Shown here piece by piece: positions 42,942-57,900 of a stretch of 64,000 bases of DNA; within the stretch, counting starts at the first letter, position 1, and each line of letters begins with the position of its first letter. The notes under the pieces were generated by a model. It saw only the letters and a program-made list of their open reading frames with translations. It did not search any database and was not told where the DNA came from. The DNA is from an uncultured Porphyromonadaceae bacterium. Its GTDB lineage: Bacteria > Bacteroidota > Bacteroidia > Bacteroidales > Muribaculaceae. The translations under genes and the position numbers were made by a program. The stretch is taken from contig CAMNRO010000003.1 in the NCBI GenBank assembly GCA_946553045.1, forward strand, positions 62,001-126,000. The letters are read 5' to 3'.

Positions 42942-45900
42942 CTATTCCTGTTCTTCGCCTAAAGCTATGCCATGATGTGTTTTGAGATATTCAATGTATT
43001 CCGCTGAAAGTTGTCCTGCTTTATACAAATCATTGAAATAGCCTTTGGGGTCATGCAAGGCATTGACAAGTTCTCGCATTACGTCATACATTTCAGCTTC
43101 GAGTCGAGAACGTTCTTCTTTATTGGTTTCGGTAGCTATAACTTCACGGTAAGCGTCGATGTCAGCCTTGAAATCATCGAAAATTTCATAGTTAAGATAT
43201 TCGGGCGAGTTCTCAAGGAAGTTTATCCTCTCGGCATAGCCCAATACTCCGTCCTCGTCGGCGTTCTCATACTTCCGCATGAGTTGGCCTGTGGCCTCAT
43301 ACTCTTTCAAGTATTTGAAGTATTCGTTTTGCAGCTTGCGGTTTGCCGTGCGCTCGTCGCCCGACTTGATAAGGCGGTTGGCTATGGGTATATTGCGCCA
43401 TTCAAAATCACGGTCGCCAAACATGGTTTCGCCGGTTTTCTTAATCTTATTGGGGAACGTGAATAGACCGCCGAACGTACCGTTAAGCAAGTATTCTATC
43501 TTGGCCGGGTTGATGTCGATAGAGCCTTTCTTGAAGTCGTCGCCGCCCGATGTTTCGTTGAGCCACTTGGCAAAGGAAACAAGATGTTTGTCTGCACTTG
43601 CATAGGCTTTAGTCCATTCGGGGTCGTTCTTATTGAACGGTGTGTCCTTATAAACCGGCAAGCCTGTCCAGCCCTTATTCATAATATAGGCTTCGGTAAA
43701 CGGTTTGGCTGCACTCGGTATGAATGGAGATATGCCGCCGCCACCTTCGAGCATGTCTATCGGGAATATTTGCGACACTTGAGAGGCCATTTGTCGGGCA
43801 AGCTCCGAGTTGCTATAACGCTCGTTGCCACTGATTACTCCGTGAGCAAGTTCGCCCATTCCATACATGGCTCGATACTCGATAGGTAGCGGTATGGTTA
43901 TCCATTGGTCGCCGGCATAGAAGCAGATGTTTGAACGGCGGACGTATTCAGGCAGATTGTAATATGCATTCTTATCGTCATCGTCGCCGTCTCCACCGCC
44001 CAACATTTGAGCCAGCAAAGGAATGACATACCCAAGAGTGAACAGTGCTGTTGCTCCTGCCGAGAATTTGGCAGGGTGCAATTTTGCCTGTCGACCAAAG
44101 TTGGTCATACCTTGAATACCGGCGTTCCAGAATACATATAACAGTCGGCCGCCGCCACTGAGGTATGCCCCGGTTTTGCCGAGGGCGGTCTGGCCGTTGG
44201 CATTAACCATTTTGCCGCCACTGCCTTTTTTGTTGAAGTTTACGCTAATCTCCTTTGCGTCATAGATTGCTCGGTCGATGCTTCGGCCAAAATCACGAGA
44301 CGTTACGAATGCTGCGAAGCGGGCGCAGTTTTCGGCCGAGCGGTTGAGTAGGTCTAACTGCATACCAAGAGCAGTCCATACCCTGCGGCCTGTGCTGCCT
44401 TGCTTTTTAAGTTCGGCGGCGACAGCCCTCTTGTGGCCATCAATATCACGAACGTTGGTATAGCCTGTTTCTCCGCCATTCTTCATGAATTGATAGAAAA
44501 GGCTCTCAAGGCGATTGCTCATATTGAGTGTGCCGTTCTCCCATTTTCCGAGAAGACGACGCATTACTATTGGATTGACTCTGCCAAAATTCTTGTGGAA
44601 GCGTCGGGCATATCGCGGACTTTCCTTAACCCATGTCATGCAGTTGGAGTAGAGCATATCTCGGAAAAAGTTGCCCACAACGAAGTCAGGGTTACGGGTG
44701 GTATAGAAAGCTGACAACTGACGATTTACCCATGTACCGGCTTTCAGCATGTTGCCGACTACACCATTTTGGTCAACGTCGGGATTGGTAAGACCGTTAA
44801 TTGCCTGTGCGGCTCTCGGGTTTCCGTTAATAGTCGCTACGAATGTGCGGCCATTACGCTTGATAAGTATTTGATGTTCGCGAAGATTGCCACGCACTAC
44901 CTTGTAGGGTATGTGCTGTGCCTCGCGGCCTTTCTTATACTTGTCAGGCTCGGCGGTTCGTAGAGCTTCCATGCGCTGCTCAAAGGCTTCAACTTTTTGT
45001 GCCACTTCATCGGCGGTATCGGTATCCTCAACGTCAGCGAAGACAGGCACCCACTCGTCGGTAACGTCGTTGTATTCAAGCCAAATGTCATGAACACTTA
45101 CTGCGTCGCTGGGGTGGTTGAGTATGAAGTTGAGAAAACGCTGCTTCATCAGGTTGCGGTTTCCCTGACGTATTGCATCGTCGGCCATCATGCCTATTGT
45201 TGCAATAGGATCGTCGGCCATGCTCTCGCGGCCTTCTGCCTTTTTCATGATACTGCCGCCGAGTGGTCCGTCTTTACTTGTGAGATAGCCATAGACTTGC
45301 TCACTTGTCGTTTCGTTCCAACCGCGCAGGGGTATGTAGTAGCTATACATTCCAAGTATCTTTTCGTAAGTCTCCTTGCTGATGATACCCGAAAGATAGA
45401 TTTTTTCAAGTGTGGCCTTTGTGGCATTGTTGATTGCTTCCCACAAGTCCGTGGTATCAACCATGTCCTCGTAGTCGTCTACCCACTGCTGGGCAGTGGC
45501 CTCTGCGCTTCGCCAATCGGCTTCGCCTGTCAATCCCATAAGACCCGCAAAGTCTCGGTCTGTTTCTTCGCCGTTGGCGGCCGCCTCGTTGCGCATATAC
45601 TCGTTGCGCTCAAGACCATGCTTTGCCATGATGTAGTCGGTCAGCTCTCTGCGCTTACGTTTGTTTGCACCGGCAATGCGGCCAATCTCTTTCAGGAGAG
45701 GCTGCATATAGCGTTGGAAGTATTCGTGCTGTTCTCCGGCATTCATACTGCTCATGCGGTTCTCAAACAGGTAGGCGTTCTCAAAACCGGGTACGTCCTC
45801 AATTCGGGTTTTCTTCCCGAGGACTGCCTGATAGAGCGTTTTCAAACCTAACATGCTATCCTGAACGGCCTCTTTGAATTGATAGTTGCCACTTCTTACC

Positions 45901-48900
45901 ATGCTCTCGTAGGCATAGCGGGCAAATACACGGTCACGGGGCGAGAAGTCGCCGGGGCGGTAAAGGTCACCCTCGGCTGCATATTCAGCCTCGATACCTC
46001 GCTCTGCATAGTTGCCAACTTGCAGCTCTGCCTGTTTGGCCACGTCAGCCGCTTCTCCGAGTATACTCCGCTTTCCTCCCGGCTCGGCAAGGTTCGCGTA
46101 GCTACGCCATAGTATATACCGTAGCTCGTTGTCAGTTAAGACAACGCCAACCTTATCACGGAAGCCCTCAAAACCTATCTTGTCGAGCATATCAAGGAAC
46201 AGGCGTTTGATTTTCGACCACCAACCGGTGTAGCTCTGCGCTTCGCGGAAGCTGGTGTCTTCGGCAAGACCGGCAAGATATTCCTCGGTCGCGGTGCGGA
46301 AATCCCAGCCGTTTTGAGCGGCCATTTCAGCTATCTTGCGACGTATGCTATCGTCGGCTGACTGATAGACATTATCGAGGAATGTATTAAACTGTTCCCC
46401 GAAAAGCTGACGTAGACCATAGTGGGCTACGGCTTCATGGAGAAGTGTCTGCTCTGCGTCAATGGTGCTGACATTGTTAGGAATAACAATCGTGATTTTG
46501 CCTGTACGTTTGTTATAGAAGCCTTTGGCTTTGGCTCGTTTGCCCTCAAGCTGCGAAGCGTCGGTAATAATCTCCACATTGTTGAGGTGCATACGCTCGG
46601 CAAGCTCCTTAACACGGTCGACCATGCGCTGACGCTCACGTGCGGCAAACTCGGCCTGACGTTTCTTGCTGAAACGATTTTTACCCATGACCTTTGAAAT
46701 AGGGTCATTGGCAAACGACACTTCCGCGTCGCTATATGCGCCATAGCCGTCGCCCATTCGCTGACGTTCCTGTTCACTTATCCACTGTTCAAAGGCAGGG
46801 AGCGACGCGCTACCGGCGTTGCCCTTTTCAGGCTTACCAATCTTAACGCCACGTTCAACAAGAGCGTCACGCAGAGCCGGTGGTACTGTATTAAACGGCA
46901 CTTCGATACCGTGGGCGTTCAGTCGCTGTGCGTATGCCTCGGCTACTTCCTCGACAGGAACGACACGGACAACTCTACTCCAACGGCTCAATATCACGCG
47001 TCGAGCCTGACCTATCTTGGCAAGCGCACGACCAACAGGACCGCTTTTCCATTCCTTCTCGCCAACGGTGTCTTTGGCTTTCTCGGCATGGTATTCACTT
47101 GTAAGTTCGCTTACCGGCACTTCTACTTCAACAGTAACGAGTTCAGGACGACTCCATGCGCTGCTGAATTGGTCATTGATTGGAGACCGCGACGTATGGA
47201 TATATGGATTATAGGCAGCTTTGATAGATTTGCCATTACCCTTGTCGAGCTTGAAGCGTCCGTTTTCATCGGCCATTTCCGGGTGTTCCTCGGCTTCTTC
47301 CCATACGCCGACTTCGGTCGCGTCGCGGAGTTGGCCGTCAACCTTTGCCGACATAGGCGGACGAAGACCGCCATCGATCATCTGCATTGCGCGATATACC
47401 TTAATGGTCGGTTCGCTATTAAGACGGTCGAGTGTGGCCTTGTCGGTTACAGGGCGGCACAGCACATCGTCCTCTGCTTCCTCTGCGGAAACATCGGAAA
47501 GCTGCGACTCCTGTAGCACGGTAAGATTGAACGGCGCACGGCTCAACATATCCACAACTTTTGCAATGTCGGCTTCATCAACGTAAGCAACCATGTTGTT
47601 GCCCTTGGTAATGAAGTTGTGACCCTCAACGAGTTTCAAGAGGTCGGGGTGCATTGTGTATATGCCGCCTCGTTGCTTGGATTTAGGCACACGGAGTTCG
47701 TATTGACCGCGATGTTGCCAACCAAACGAAACTTTCTCAATCTGCACATCGCCATTCTCGCTGACAACAGCTTTGCCCTCGCGTATCTGCGCAAGGCGAC
47801 TGCTCAACGACGCGCTATTGCGTAGGTCGGTCAGCTTGAAATTCTCCCCCATAAGAATGCCCTGACGAGTTTCTCCGTCGATTGTGGAGAAGCTAATGAG
47901 GTTGCCTCTGGTCTTCTCGCCTTTCTCGGTGTCAACGAGAGCCTGAAGGAGATTGCCGGTTATGATATAACGCTTTTGACGTGTTTGCGTCGGTACTTTG
48001 CTATCCCAATTCTCCAACGAGATTGCCCGGATTTCATCAGGCGAATAGCGATTGGCGATGTCGGTAGCAGATATAATCGTGTTGATTGCTTGGTCGCTCA
48101 ATGCGAGTTCTACCTTACGTCGGCCGTCGAGCGTTGCAAAGATTGCCGTCGATGAGCCGAGAGTATAGCCTTTGTTGAATTTGAAGCCGACAAACGTACC
48201 GAATGTTTGCGTGAACATTTCGGCTGTACCTTGTTTCAGGTCTTGAGGCACAACATAGATACCACCGGCGCGAAGACGTTGGAGCAATGATTGTATACGG
48301 TGCTTTATCGCCATAATTTCCTCTTGGCGTTTGCGCTGCTTCTGCAACTCTTTCTCTCGTTCCTCGTTGGCAACAGTATCAGCGAGAGATTGTATCTGCT
48401 CGTCGGTAAAGTTGTTTTCGCCTCGGCCTCGTGCTTTAGTGGCGGCGGTGACAGCCTTTTCTCTTGCTTTGGATATACGGGCTTCTCCGGCCTCTCTCAA
48501 CTTACCGATAGCCTCATCTGCCTTTGCTTGGAAGAATTGCGAGATTTCATCGCCTTTGGCTCTCACATAGTGCCGCCAATCAACACCGCCGTTCTTCTCG
48601 GTGTAATGTTCGCCCATGAGCTTACGAGTAGCTTCTACTATCTCGTCTCGCTTCATAGGTTTCTTCAACACATCGACTTCGACTTCTTCGACGTATGTGT
48701 TATCGGCAAATGCGTTGCCGCTTCCGGGGTTCTCGCCCTCATGCCAAATCTTCTTTTGCTTTGTCTCGGCACGAAGTGGCATAGTTGTGATTTCAAGGTC
48801 GTTCTCTCCGGCATCGTCGAGGAGTTGAATTTTTACACGGTATGCCTCGGTTATTTCTCGGAATATCTCGTCCTGTTCCTCTACGGAAAGGAAAGCAAGA

Positions 48901-51900
48901 TAGCGAGAGATTTTACCGGCACAGCCTGTTTTCTTTGATGTGTCCTCTTTTTCGGAAGTGCGAGGGCCGTCTTCAGCTTTCTTCTCCTGAAGCATATCCA
49001 GCGGATCGCCGAGACGTTCTGCGAGTTCGGGGTGTTCTTTCAGATACTCCCACACAACATCGTCGCCATACTTGTTGAGGTAGTCGACAATCTCCATTTC
49101 ATTGAATTTCGATTTTTGCGATGAGGTGGTGTTTGCGTCGAGGCTCTTTAACTTTGCCTTGAACATCATTTGAATGCGCTGCTCGGCAGGGATAGTCGAC
49201 ATGATATATTCGTAACGGCCACGAGTTACCTGACCGCTTCGGTCGATACGGCCTCGCATTTGCACTTCGTCGTTGATGTCGCTCTGGAATTGAGCAAACA
49301 CCATGACACGCGGACGCTGGTCTTGAAAATTGACTGACGAATGAAGCGATAAGCCGGTAGAGCCGGATTTGTTAATCATCAGTACGTCGAGTTTACCTGA
49401 ATTGAAGTCGCGAACGGCGTCCTTTTTGTCGCGGTCTTTTCGGGCCTCAACAATGTATCTACCGTCCTCGGTACGGTTGAGCTGCATGGTGCGGCCGGTA
49501 ATCTCTGCGACACTGTAACCGGCTTCCTCTATCTTCATACGGATAGCGTCCATAGGAGAAATAGGCAGGTCAGCACTCAGGTTGATTATCTTTTCACGGA
49601 TGGCGTTGTAGGCGTTCTGCCCCTCGGTAGACAAGTCGCTCAAAGAGATAGAGCCGCCCTCGGTGTTTTCGTCGGCGTCTTTTTCGGTAAAGCGCATTAC
49701 TCCGTCAAGCGCACGCATAAGAGTGAGCGAGAAGTTGGGAACGTCGTCCATAGCAACACCTTTAGGTGCTGACGACAAGAAGCCTTCCATTGTGTTCGTG
49801 AAGCTGATGACGGGTTTATATCCGTTGCGCAGATTTTCCACTACGCGGTCAGCTACAGCGTCCACTTTCAGGGCAAAGAGCAACTGATTGACAAGGTTAT
49901 ACATCTTCGACGCAAAGGGTACGTTCTTAACGCCTAAATCCTTTGTGCCTTGAGTATGGCCGACAGTAGCACCAAACTCGGCTACGGCCTCGTTTTTGGC
50001 GTCGATTATCGGAGTAATGTAGTCGTCTTGGAAATTGCGGATTGCATTGAAGATGTCGGCCACTTCGTTAAACTGTTCACGCTGGCGGCGGTTGGTTTCT
50101 TCCTCTACGCTTAACCAATCAATGGTTACACCCTCGAAGCTACGCTCACGACGTATCATTTGGCCGGACTCAACCAACTGTTTCGACATGATTTCTTGCA
50201 GGGTAACGCCGCCTTTGCTAATGGACTCAATCAATTCCGAGGCTTTAACACCGGCTTCGGCAATGGCTGTACGCTGGGCGTAGATAGGCATATTGTCGGC
50301 ACGTTTGGCAAAGGTGGCGGAGAGGAATGTAACGCCCTCGGCCGATGATGTCAACATCTGCATGTAGCGTCCACATCCACTATCTCCGCCGACAGTATGA
50401 CTTTCGTCGAGAATAGCGATGTTGCCCTCTGCGAGTTGTGCGAGTGCGTCACGTCGGGCCTGTCCGTTATAATCTGCTGTTGTATAGCCCTTGCTCTTTT
50501 TCGGGAGTTTACGAGCCTCTACGTTCCATGTTCCGTCTTCATTCTGCGCATAGTCGGCCGTGCCGTTCTTAATTTGGTCGTAGGTCGTAAGCACATAGTC
50601 GTATTCTTCAGGGAGTGTGCCATGCTCCATGATGTAATTGAATACCCTCTCCTGTTCTTTCTTGGGTGGAAGCTTATGAACTATGTTGCCGTCTTTGTCA
50701 ACAATATTTGCGTCTTTGGGATTGGACGCAATGATGAACGGACGGAGATCTCGGCTGCCGATGTCGGTGAGGTCTCGGTAGTTGTCGGTAAACAACGTTG
50801 GTTTCTGCGTGAAGTAGATAGGCACTTTGCCCTGTTTCACAGCATAGCGAATGAGTGCAGCACCCTGACGTCCTTTGCCAACGCCTGTCATGTCGCCGAT
50901 GATAAAGGCATTGCCCTTATTCATTTGATGAATGGCAAGTGCGACGGAGTCTATCTGCTCGGCGGCAAGATAATCGTAAAGTTCTACCTTGCTTGAATAG
51001 CCAAGCTCGTCAACAAGGTATTGGTCGACATCGCCAATCTCGCCGAGGCTCTTTTGAAGCACCTGAGCCTGTGCGGCCGGCACTACCGACATGAGGGTAA
51101 AGCCGTTGTCGCTTTGGTTGGGGTACGGTACTTTCTCGGTGGTAAGGTCAGGTTTTACCGCCAGTCGCTCTGCGCCACGGTCAGGTCGAGGAGCAACTGC
51201 TCCACGTCCGTCGCTTCCACTTCTTCCTGTTCCATTTTGTGTGCTTCCACTTCCGACGCTTCGGGGCTGTTCGGGATTTGGTTGCGGAACATCATCAGTG
51301 CTTCCTGCATTTCCTGTGACTGCATTATCCACTCCAGCAGGGATGCTTCCGTCATTTCCGGATGTAGGCTGTCCGCTATCGGTCCGGGGTGTATCTCGGA
51401 CTGTATCGCCTGTTTTACCGGGTCGTTGCCCTGCTCCTGTGTTCGGGCGATTGTTTCCTGTACGAACCGGCGCACTCGCTGTTCCGTCAGCGGCTGTTTC
51501 AGGGTCTCGCTGCACATTGGCAAGCTGACTCCCCATTTGCTGAATTTGCTGTATATCATCTTGAACACGTTTATAAAGTTCGTCGAATGTTGTTACTTGC
51601 TCGGCACGGGCTTTGGCCTTGACCGGCGGGAAGACGCGTTTAAATTCGCCTGTCTTGCGTCCGTCAATCAGTATCATGCGCACGTCGTAGCCAGTACCGT
51701 TGCGAGAGTAGAGAGCCTTGCCGCTTATGTTGATAACATCTGCGACGTTATAATGGCTGTAAAGATAACCAAAAAATGCGGCATCTTTAGGGTTCATCGA
51801 GCCATTTGTGCGATAACTTGTGTTTCCACCGATTACGATTGCGGCTCGACCGTCGTCTTTCATCTGCTCCAGAGCGTTGATTGCCATTTGAGCCTCAAGA

Positions 51901-54900
51901 CTCGAAATGCGAAAAACGCCGTCGTAGACCTTTTCGGTTATAGTGCCGAAAGGTGGATTGGTCATAACTACGTCCACCTTGTCGCCAGGGAATGGCAGCA
52001 ATGCGTCCTGTGCGGTTACTTGGCTGTAACCGAGTTTGCGAAGATTGGCGAGTCGTGCGTCGTCGATGTCGTTCACATGAACGAGTGAGGGGTGTACGGT
52101 AATGGTCAGTGCGCCGTTACCAGCACTCGGTTCAAGCATACTGCCGACAGCTTTACCACCGGCACGGACAAACTGCCCCATAACAAAGCCTAATGGCGTA
52201 GGTGTGGAGTATTGCTGTTTCATCAACCGCTCACTATCACGAGCGTTGAGACTCGGCTGTATTTGGTAGAGGTCGACAATGTGGTCGAATGCGCTACGCT
52301 GTGCCTCTGCTGTGCCGTCGATGTTTATAAGAGCCTCGGAGCGCGTTAGCTGCGTCATCGCCAACTCGACGAGTTCCTGAAGGTCGGTGTCGCTGATGTC
52401 TTTGAGCGCAGGGTATTTTGAGGCCATTTTCTTAACATCGGTCATGGTCAGTGGCTTTACGCTTTCAGCGTCAAGTTGAAGCATGGCGACACGGCTCTCA
52501 ATCACACCGCCGATTTCTTCTACCAACTCTGCAGTCTGCGCCTCTCTTTCCTGAAATGCGGCAGAGTCGCCGATGAGGTCGGCGGCAGGGCGTTGTTCAG
52601 GAACAACGAGTGCAGGAGTTTCTACGGTATCGTCCTCGACGGTATCGAACAAACCGCCGTCGGTCGTAGGCTTCGGCTTTGTCTTGCCGGATTTCTTCTT
52701 GCCGGGTTTTTGCTCATCAACAGTCGGGCGCACACCGGGTATGAAGTCGCCGCTGGCAATCTCAATCTCCGTGCCACTCTCGACTACGGTTTCAGTGGTA
52801 GAGCCGTCAGGATTGGTGCGTTTTTTTCGCTTCTCCTTTAATTTGGCTTCAGCTTCTTCTCGCTCCTTTTCTGCTTCCTGTTCGGCAACGACAGCGGCGG
52901 CTGTTGCCAATGCGTCGGTGCTGGGCTTGTCGAAGTTGGCGATGTCGACGCTACGCACTTCATCGTAGCTATCCATGTCGGCAATAAGCCCAGCGGCCTC
53001 GGCTTCGGGCATGTCGCGGACGGCGTTATAGAATGATTTCAGGTAAGGACGGATAGCGTCGCCGAGGTCTGCAATCATGGCAGAGGCATAGGCTTTGAAT
53101 TTCCGTGCGCCTTTCTCGATATGATAGACGGCCATTTCCGTACCGATAGCGAGAATTTCGGGATCTACACCCATGTTGAGCTGACCGCCGAGCTTCTTGC
53201 GCATACGCTCACGGAGTTCTAAATATCTCTCGTCAGTCACGAGTTTGTTTCCACTCGGGTTTATGGGCTTGTCTGCTTCCGGCTGTTGCGTTTCAGCCTC
53301 GGTTACCTGTTCCGCTTCGGTGGTGGTAGCGGTCGGGGCTTCTTCGATAGAGCTACGCATATCGTCGAGCGACAGCGGTTGCGCGTCTGCCACGGTCGCA
53401 GGGTCAGCTACAGCCTTTGCAAAAGCCTCGGCTTCCTCTTGAGTTTTGAAGCCGTAGCCTTTGGGTACGGACGTGCCGCCCATTTTCTTTGCAAGATTGA
53501 GGCGTTCTTGCCAAACGGCTTTGTCGGCACGAGGAAAGACAACACGGTGGTAGGTCTTATTCTTCTTGGTCGTGTAGGTGTCGATTGTGTAGCCGTCAGT
53601 GCTGGATACAGGATTTTCAGGAGTGCTTTCTTCAATCTCTGCCTTGTCGGCAATCTTATACTCGTGGTATGGCTTTTGCTTGCGGTGGCTGCTCTCAATC
53701 CATTTCTCGAAGTCTTCAAGATTTGCAGTAGAGAATACCAGACGACGGCCTTTCTCCCAACCGTCTTCATAGTTGGCGAGATAAGCATTGATAGCGTCGG
53801 CCTTGTCGTTGAAGCCAAGCATAACCTTATGTTCGTCGAATGTACCGTCATGATTGTATTGGTCGACAATAACGACACGTCGTCCATTCCAAGCGTCAAT
53901 GTCGGTGGAAAGGAACACGTCGATATGGTCGCCGTCTACGCCCTGCGTACCGCGAATGTAGCCGTAGGTATTCTGCATGGTGGTTTCCCACTCCTTGCCG
54001 TCAGCGTCAGTGCCACGTCGCACGGAGCCAACAGGCTGTTCGATTGTCACGTCGAATGTTCCAACCTGAACATGGCCTTTCTTATAGTTGCCGGCCTCTT
54101 TCTGCGCCTGTGTAGGTTCAGTATTGACTTCGGCCTCTGCGGCGGCGATGTCTGCGGCGAGTTTTGCCTGTTTGTCGATGTGGACTATCACATCGGTAAG
54201 GCTACCGAAGTGTTCGCCCTGATACTCGAAGCGTGAGCCGGTATAGAAGCCCTCACTGTTAGGCTCGTCTACCTGAATTACTTCGTGCTTGCCGTCGATC
54301 GTAATTGTACGCTTGTATGTCGGCGTTTTCTCGTCGCCCTCGGTCCAATCATCATCGGACACTTCGATACGCTTTTCAAGCTCCGAATTATCGAGGTCAT
54401 CAAATTCGTGCAGTTCGGCTTCTTGCGTCGACGACGGCATTACTATGTCGGTCGTCCACGACGGACTATTGAGTAGCTTGCGGATGAGATTGTGCATGAA
54501 GCGGCCAAGGCTACCGCGTTCATTTTCCATATTGCCCTTGAAAGCCGGTCGGCCGTCTTCCATAATGGTGTGGCCGGTCAGTTTGATAGTCTGCCCTGTC
54601 ACGCTGTTGGTAAACGTAGCGTGTGATAACGCCTCGATTTCTTCGGGCGTAAAGTCGGCTTCTTCGGGGGCTAATTCGTTGCTCCCTTGTCCGCTATCGC
54701 TTGCAGCTCCTGTTCCACCGTCGGCCGGTTCTGCTTCTTCCTGAGATTGTTCTGCGCCGTCAGCGTTTCCATCGCTTCCGGGTCGCCCGTCTTGGCCATC
54801 TTCACTATTGATGTCCAATACAGCACTTCCATTTGTTCCATTGTCGATTGTCGGTTTTGCTATGGGTTGATATTCGAGATTAAGCACACGATGTATGGCC

Positions 54901-57900
54901 TCGGCAAGAGGCTTGGGGGTCTTGTCGGCGACTTCAAAGAGATTATCCTGTTCCGTACCCTGCACAATGTCATACATCATATTGAACACGGACTGAATAT
55001 GTCTTTGGGTGTGGCCTTTATACATGGCCGCGAGTGCGAGCGCAAAGTTACTGAAAGTTTCCGAGGGAAGATAAGGCTCTCCCGTAACATCGTCAAAGGC
55101 AGATTGCAGTTTCCATGCCTCTACAGCATGTTGAACAGCCTCGGGGTTCGTAGCGTCACGGAACTGCTCGTAACCCATGAGTGCGTCAAAAGCGATGATA
55201 GACTGCTGGATTTCGCTAATCATACGGTCGGCAAACGCACTGTCGTAGTCGCGGAATGCCGTTGCGAGGATAGCTCGCTGTGCCTTGGCGGGCATTTTGT
55301 TGAACATTTCTTCGAGGCGAGTGCTGCCACCTGTGAAGATTGATTGATACATAATGCCCTTGAGGTCGTTGGCTGCTTCGGCTGAAAGGTTGCCTTTGCT
55401 GTCAAACGCACTTGCATATTGGGTGTTGCTGATAAAGCCCTGCTGGTTCATCCACTTTAACACGTCAACACCATTAGCGTCGACGAGTTGAGCAAACGAG
55501 GCTTCATCGTCGGCAGAACGAAGCAAGAGATTGGCAAAATTTCGTATCTTGTCGCCCATTTTCTGCACTGCATTTTTGGGCTTGATACGTTCAATGCCGC
55601 CGCTCTCGGTGTCCTGTGCTACATATTGGCCGAGAGTGATAGCGTTTTCGTCCGACACGTCAAGCATATTGGCGAGTACCGGCTGCTCAAAAGCGGCGAT
55701 AGATTCAGGAGTAAGGCCAAACTCTGCGGCATGGTCGATAAGATACTGCTTGTATCTCTCGGCCGACTGCGCATAGTTCTCATACATGAGTCGGAGAGCT
55801 TCGCTTCGGTTGTTGCCCTGAATAACCTCGCCACGAGCATTGATACTCGGTGCGCCGGTAAAGGCAGTGACGCTCGAAGTGATTTCTTCAGGGCGCATAC
55901 CCTCGGCAATCTTGGCGGCGGCGAAACGGCTTGCCGCGTCCTTGCGCTCTTTGGGCTGCGCTTCATCAAGGAAGTGCGCAGGGTTACGCTGGCCGTCACG
56001 GTGGCTCGGCTGCAACTGTGAAGCCTCAATGACAACGACATTGCCGGTTGGCATAACATCGTCGCCAAATTTAACTTCGACTGCATTGCCGATTGCATGG
56101 TTGTCGATGATTTCGGGGCGGTCGACTTTCTGCGGTCCGTTACGACGGTAGCCTCTGGCACGAGCGTCGGCCGGAGTGTCAACTGCCCAATCGGGTACGC
56201 CGTTGAGTGCTTCACGCTCTATGCGGTCAGCTTCTTCTCTTTCTGCTTTCAGTCGTGCTTCTTCCTCGGCACGTTCCTGTGCAAGACGACGAGCCTCTGC
56301 TTCTTCGGCATTGCGACGCTCACTGTCTCGACGCTGCTTTGTACCGGCAATCTTTTTCCAATGATCGAGAATTGCCTTTGCACGGTCGCGGATAGCCTGT
56401 GCCTCTGCGAGTGCTTCCTTTGCAGCATTTTTCGCGGCGATACGTTCTGCCATTGTCGGTGCTGGGTCGCCCTTTTTACGCTTCTCCGGCTTACCTTCCT
56501 TTGTTTTGTCGAGAGCCTTTTCTGCGGCATTGAAGTCGGCCTGACGCTCTGCAACGATGTCGGCTACAACTTCTGCGGCTGTTGCTTCATCGCCCTGCGC
56601 CTGTTCAACGATAGCATCCCAAGCGGTGTCGGGTTCGGCTTCATCATATTTGGGTTGTCCTTGCTCGTCGACAGGGATACGAGAAAGAGCCGACGCTTGA
56701 GGCTCTGCTTCGACAACTTCTTCGGGATTGGGAACGGTTTCCGTGGCATTTTCACTGTTTTGCTCGACAAAATCGGGGTTTTCCTCAACATTGGGAACGT
56801 TTTCCACGTTTTCGGGAACAGGCATAGTAATCGCCTCGCCGTTGTATGTGTCGAGCATTTCTTCAAGTTCGGCAGGGGTCAGGCGGTTCACACGGTTGCC
56901 GTTGATAGGTTCTTCCGTGTAAATCTCCACTGTGCCGTCCTCGTCGAGTTCGCCGGTGATTGAACCGCGAATAGGTGTGCCACTGTCGTTGAGTATGGTA
57001 AACTCATCGTTGAGGGCAAACTGTGGGCGCATAGCCTCGGCCTCGGTGGCCTGTTGCTGTGCGCGATTGGCGGCGCGTTCCTGCTCGAAGTTGTTAAGAC
57101 GTTCAATGTTGGCCGCGTCGGCAAAGGCTTGGAGTTGCTCTTTTTCTATTTCGGTTTGCTGACCGTTGGCGAACTGCACGATGATTTGGCCGTCAATAGG
57201 CATTCCGCTTTCCTCATCTACAAGAGGGCCGACTATCGTTACACCTACTACACCGCCACCGTCATTGATTTGCACCACGTCGCCCGGATTGAATGCGAGT
57301 GTGCCGTTCATGGCGTTGGCTGCGGCCTGTGCGGCCTGTTGGCGGATATTGTCGACAGCCATTGCCTTTTCCATTTCAGGGTCGATTGCTTCGCCGGCCG
57401 ATACGATAGATTTCGGGTCGGTAAATTCGAGTTCGCCTGTTACCGCGTCGCGGACAACAATACTCTCGTCGGACGCGTCACGGTCTATCGTGCCGTCGTC
57501 ATTGATAGCAAGAGAGCCGCCGACAATGTAAACCTGACGGTCGTCGAGACCCATAATGGCTGGCTGTATCATGCCGCTGGCAGGATTGACACGAGCATTT
57601 ATCATCGCGTCGCTCTGGGCAATCTGCTCGTCGATATTGTCATTGACACGTTGCAGAATGCCGTCGCGGACGGTTTTAGCATTGATGTAGTCGCGTGCTG
57701 CGTCGATTTCTTCCTGTGAATACAGGCCATTGCGCGACATTTCCATGAGTGTGGCGACCGGAGATTGTTCGAGAGCTTCAAGTATCATATTGTCAAACAT
57801 GCTCTCTGAACGTTGACGCTGATACTCAAACATATTCTGCGCGTCGTTCATCTCCTGTGGAGTGGAAGCCTCGTAGCCGTCGATGTATGACTGACTCAAT

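Noticed and set aside
51021-52088. 355-aa plus-strand ORF within the giant gene
   Set aside because: Cys/Ser-rich antisense shadow of the methyltransferase domain and its linker.
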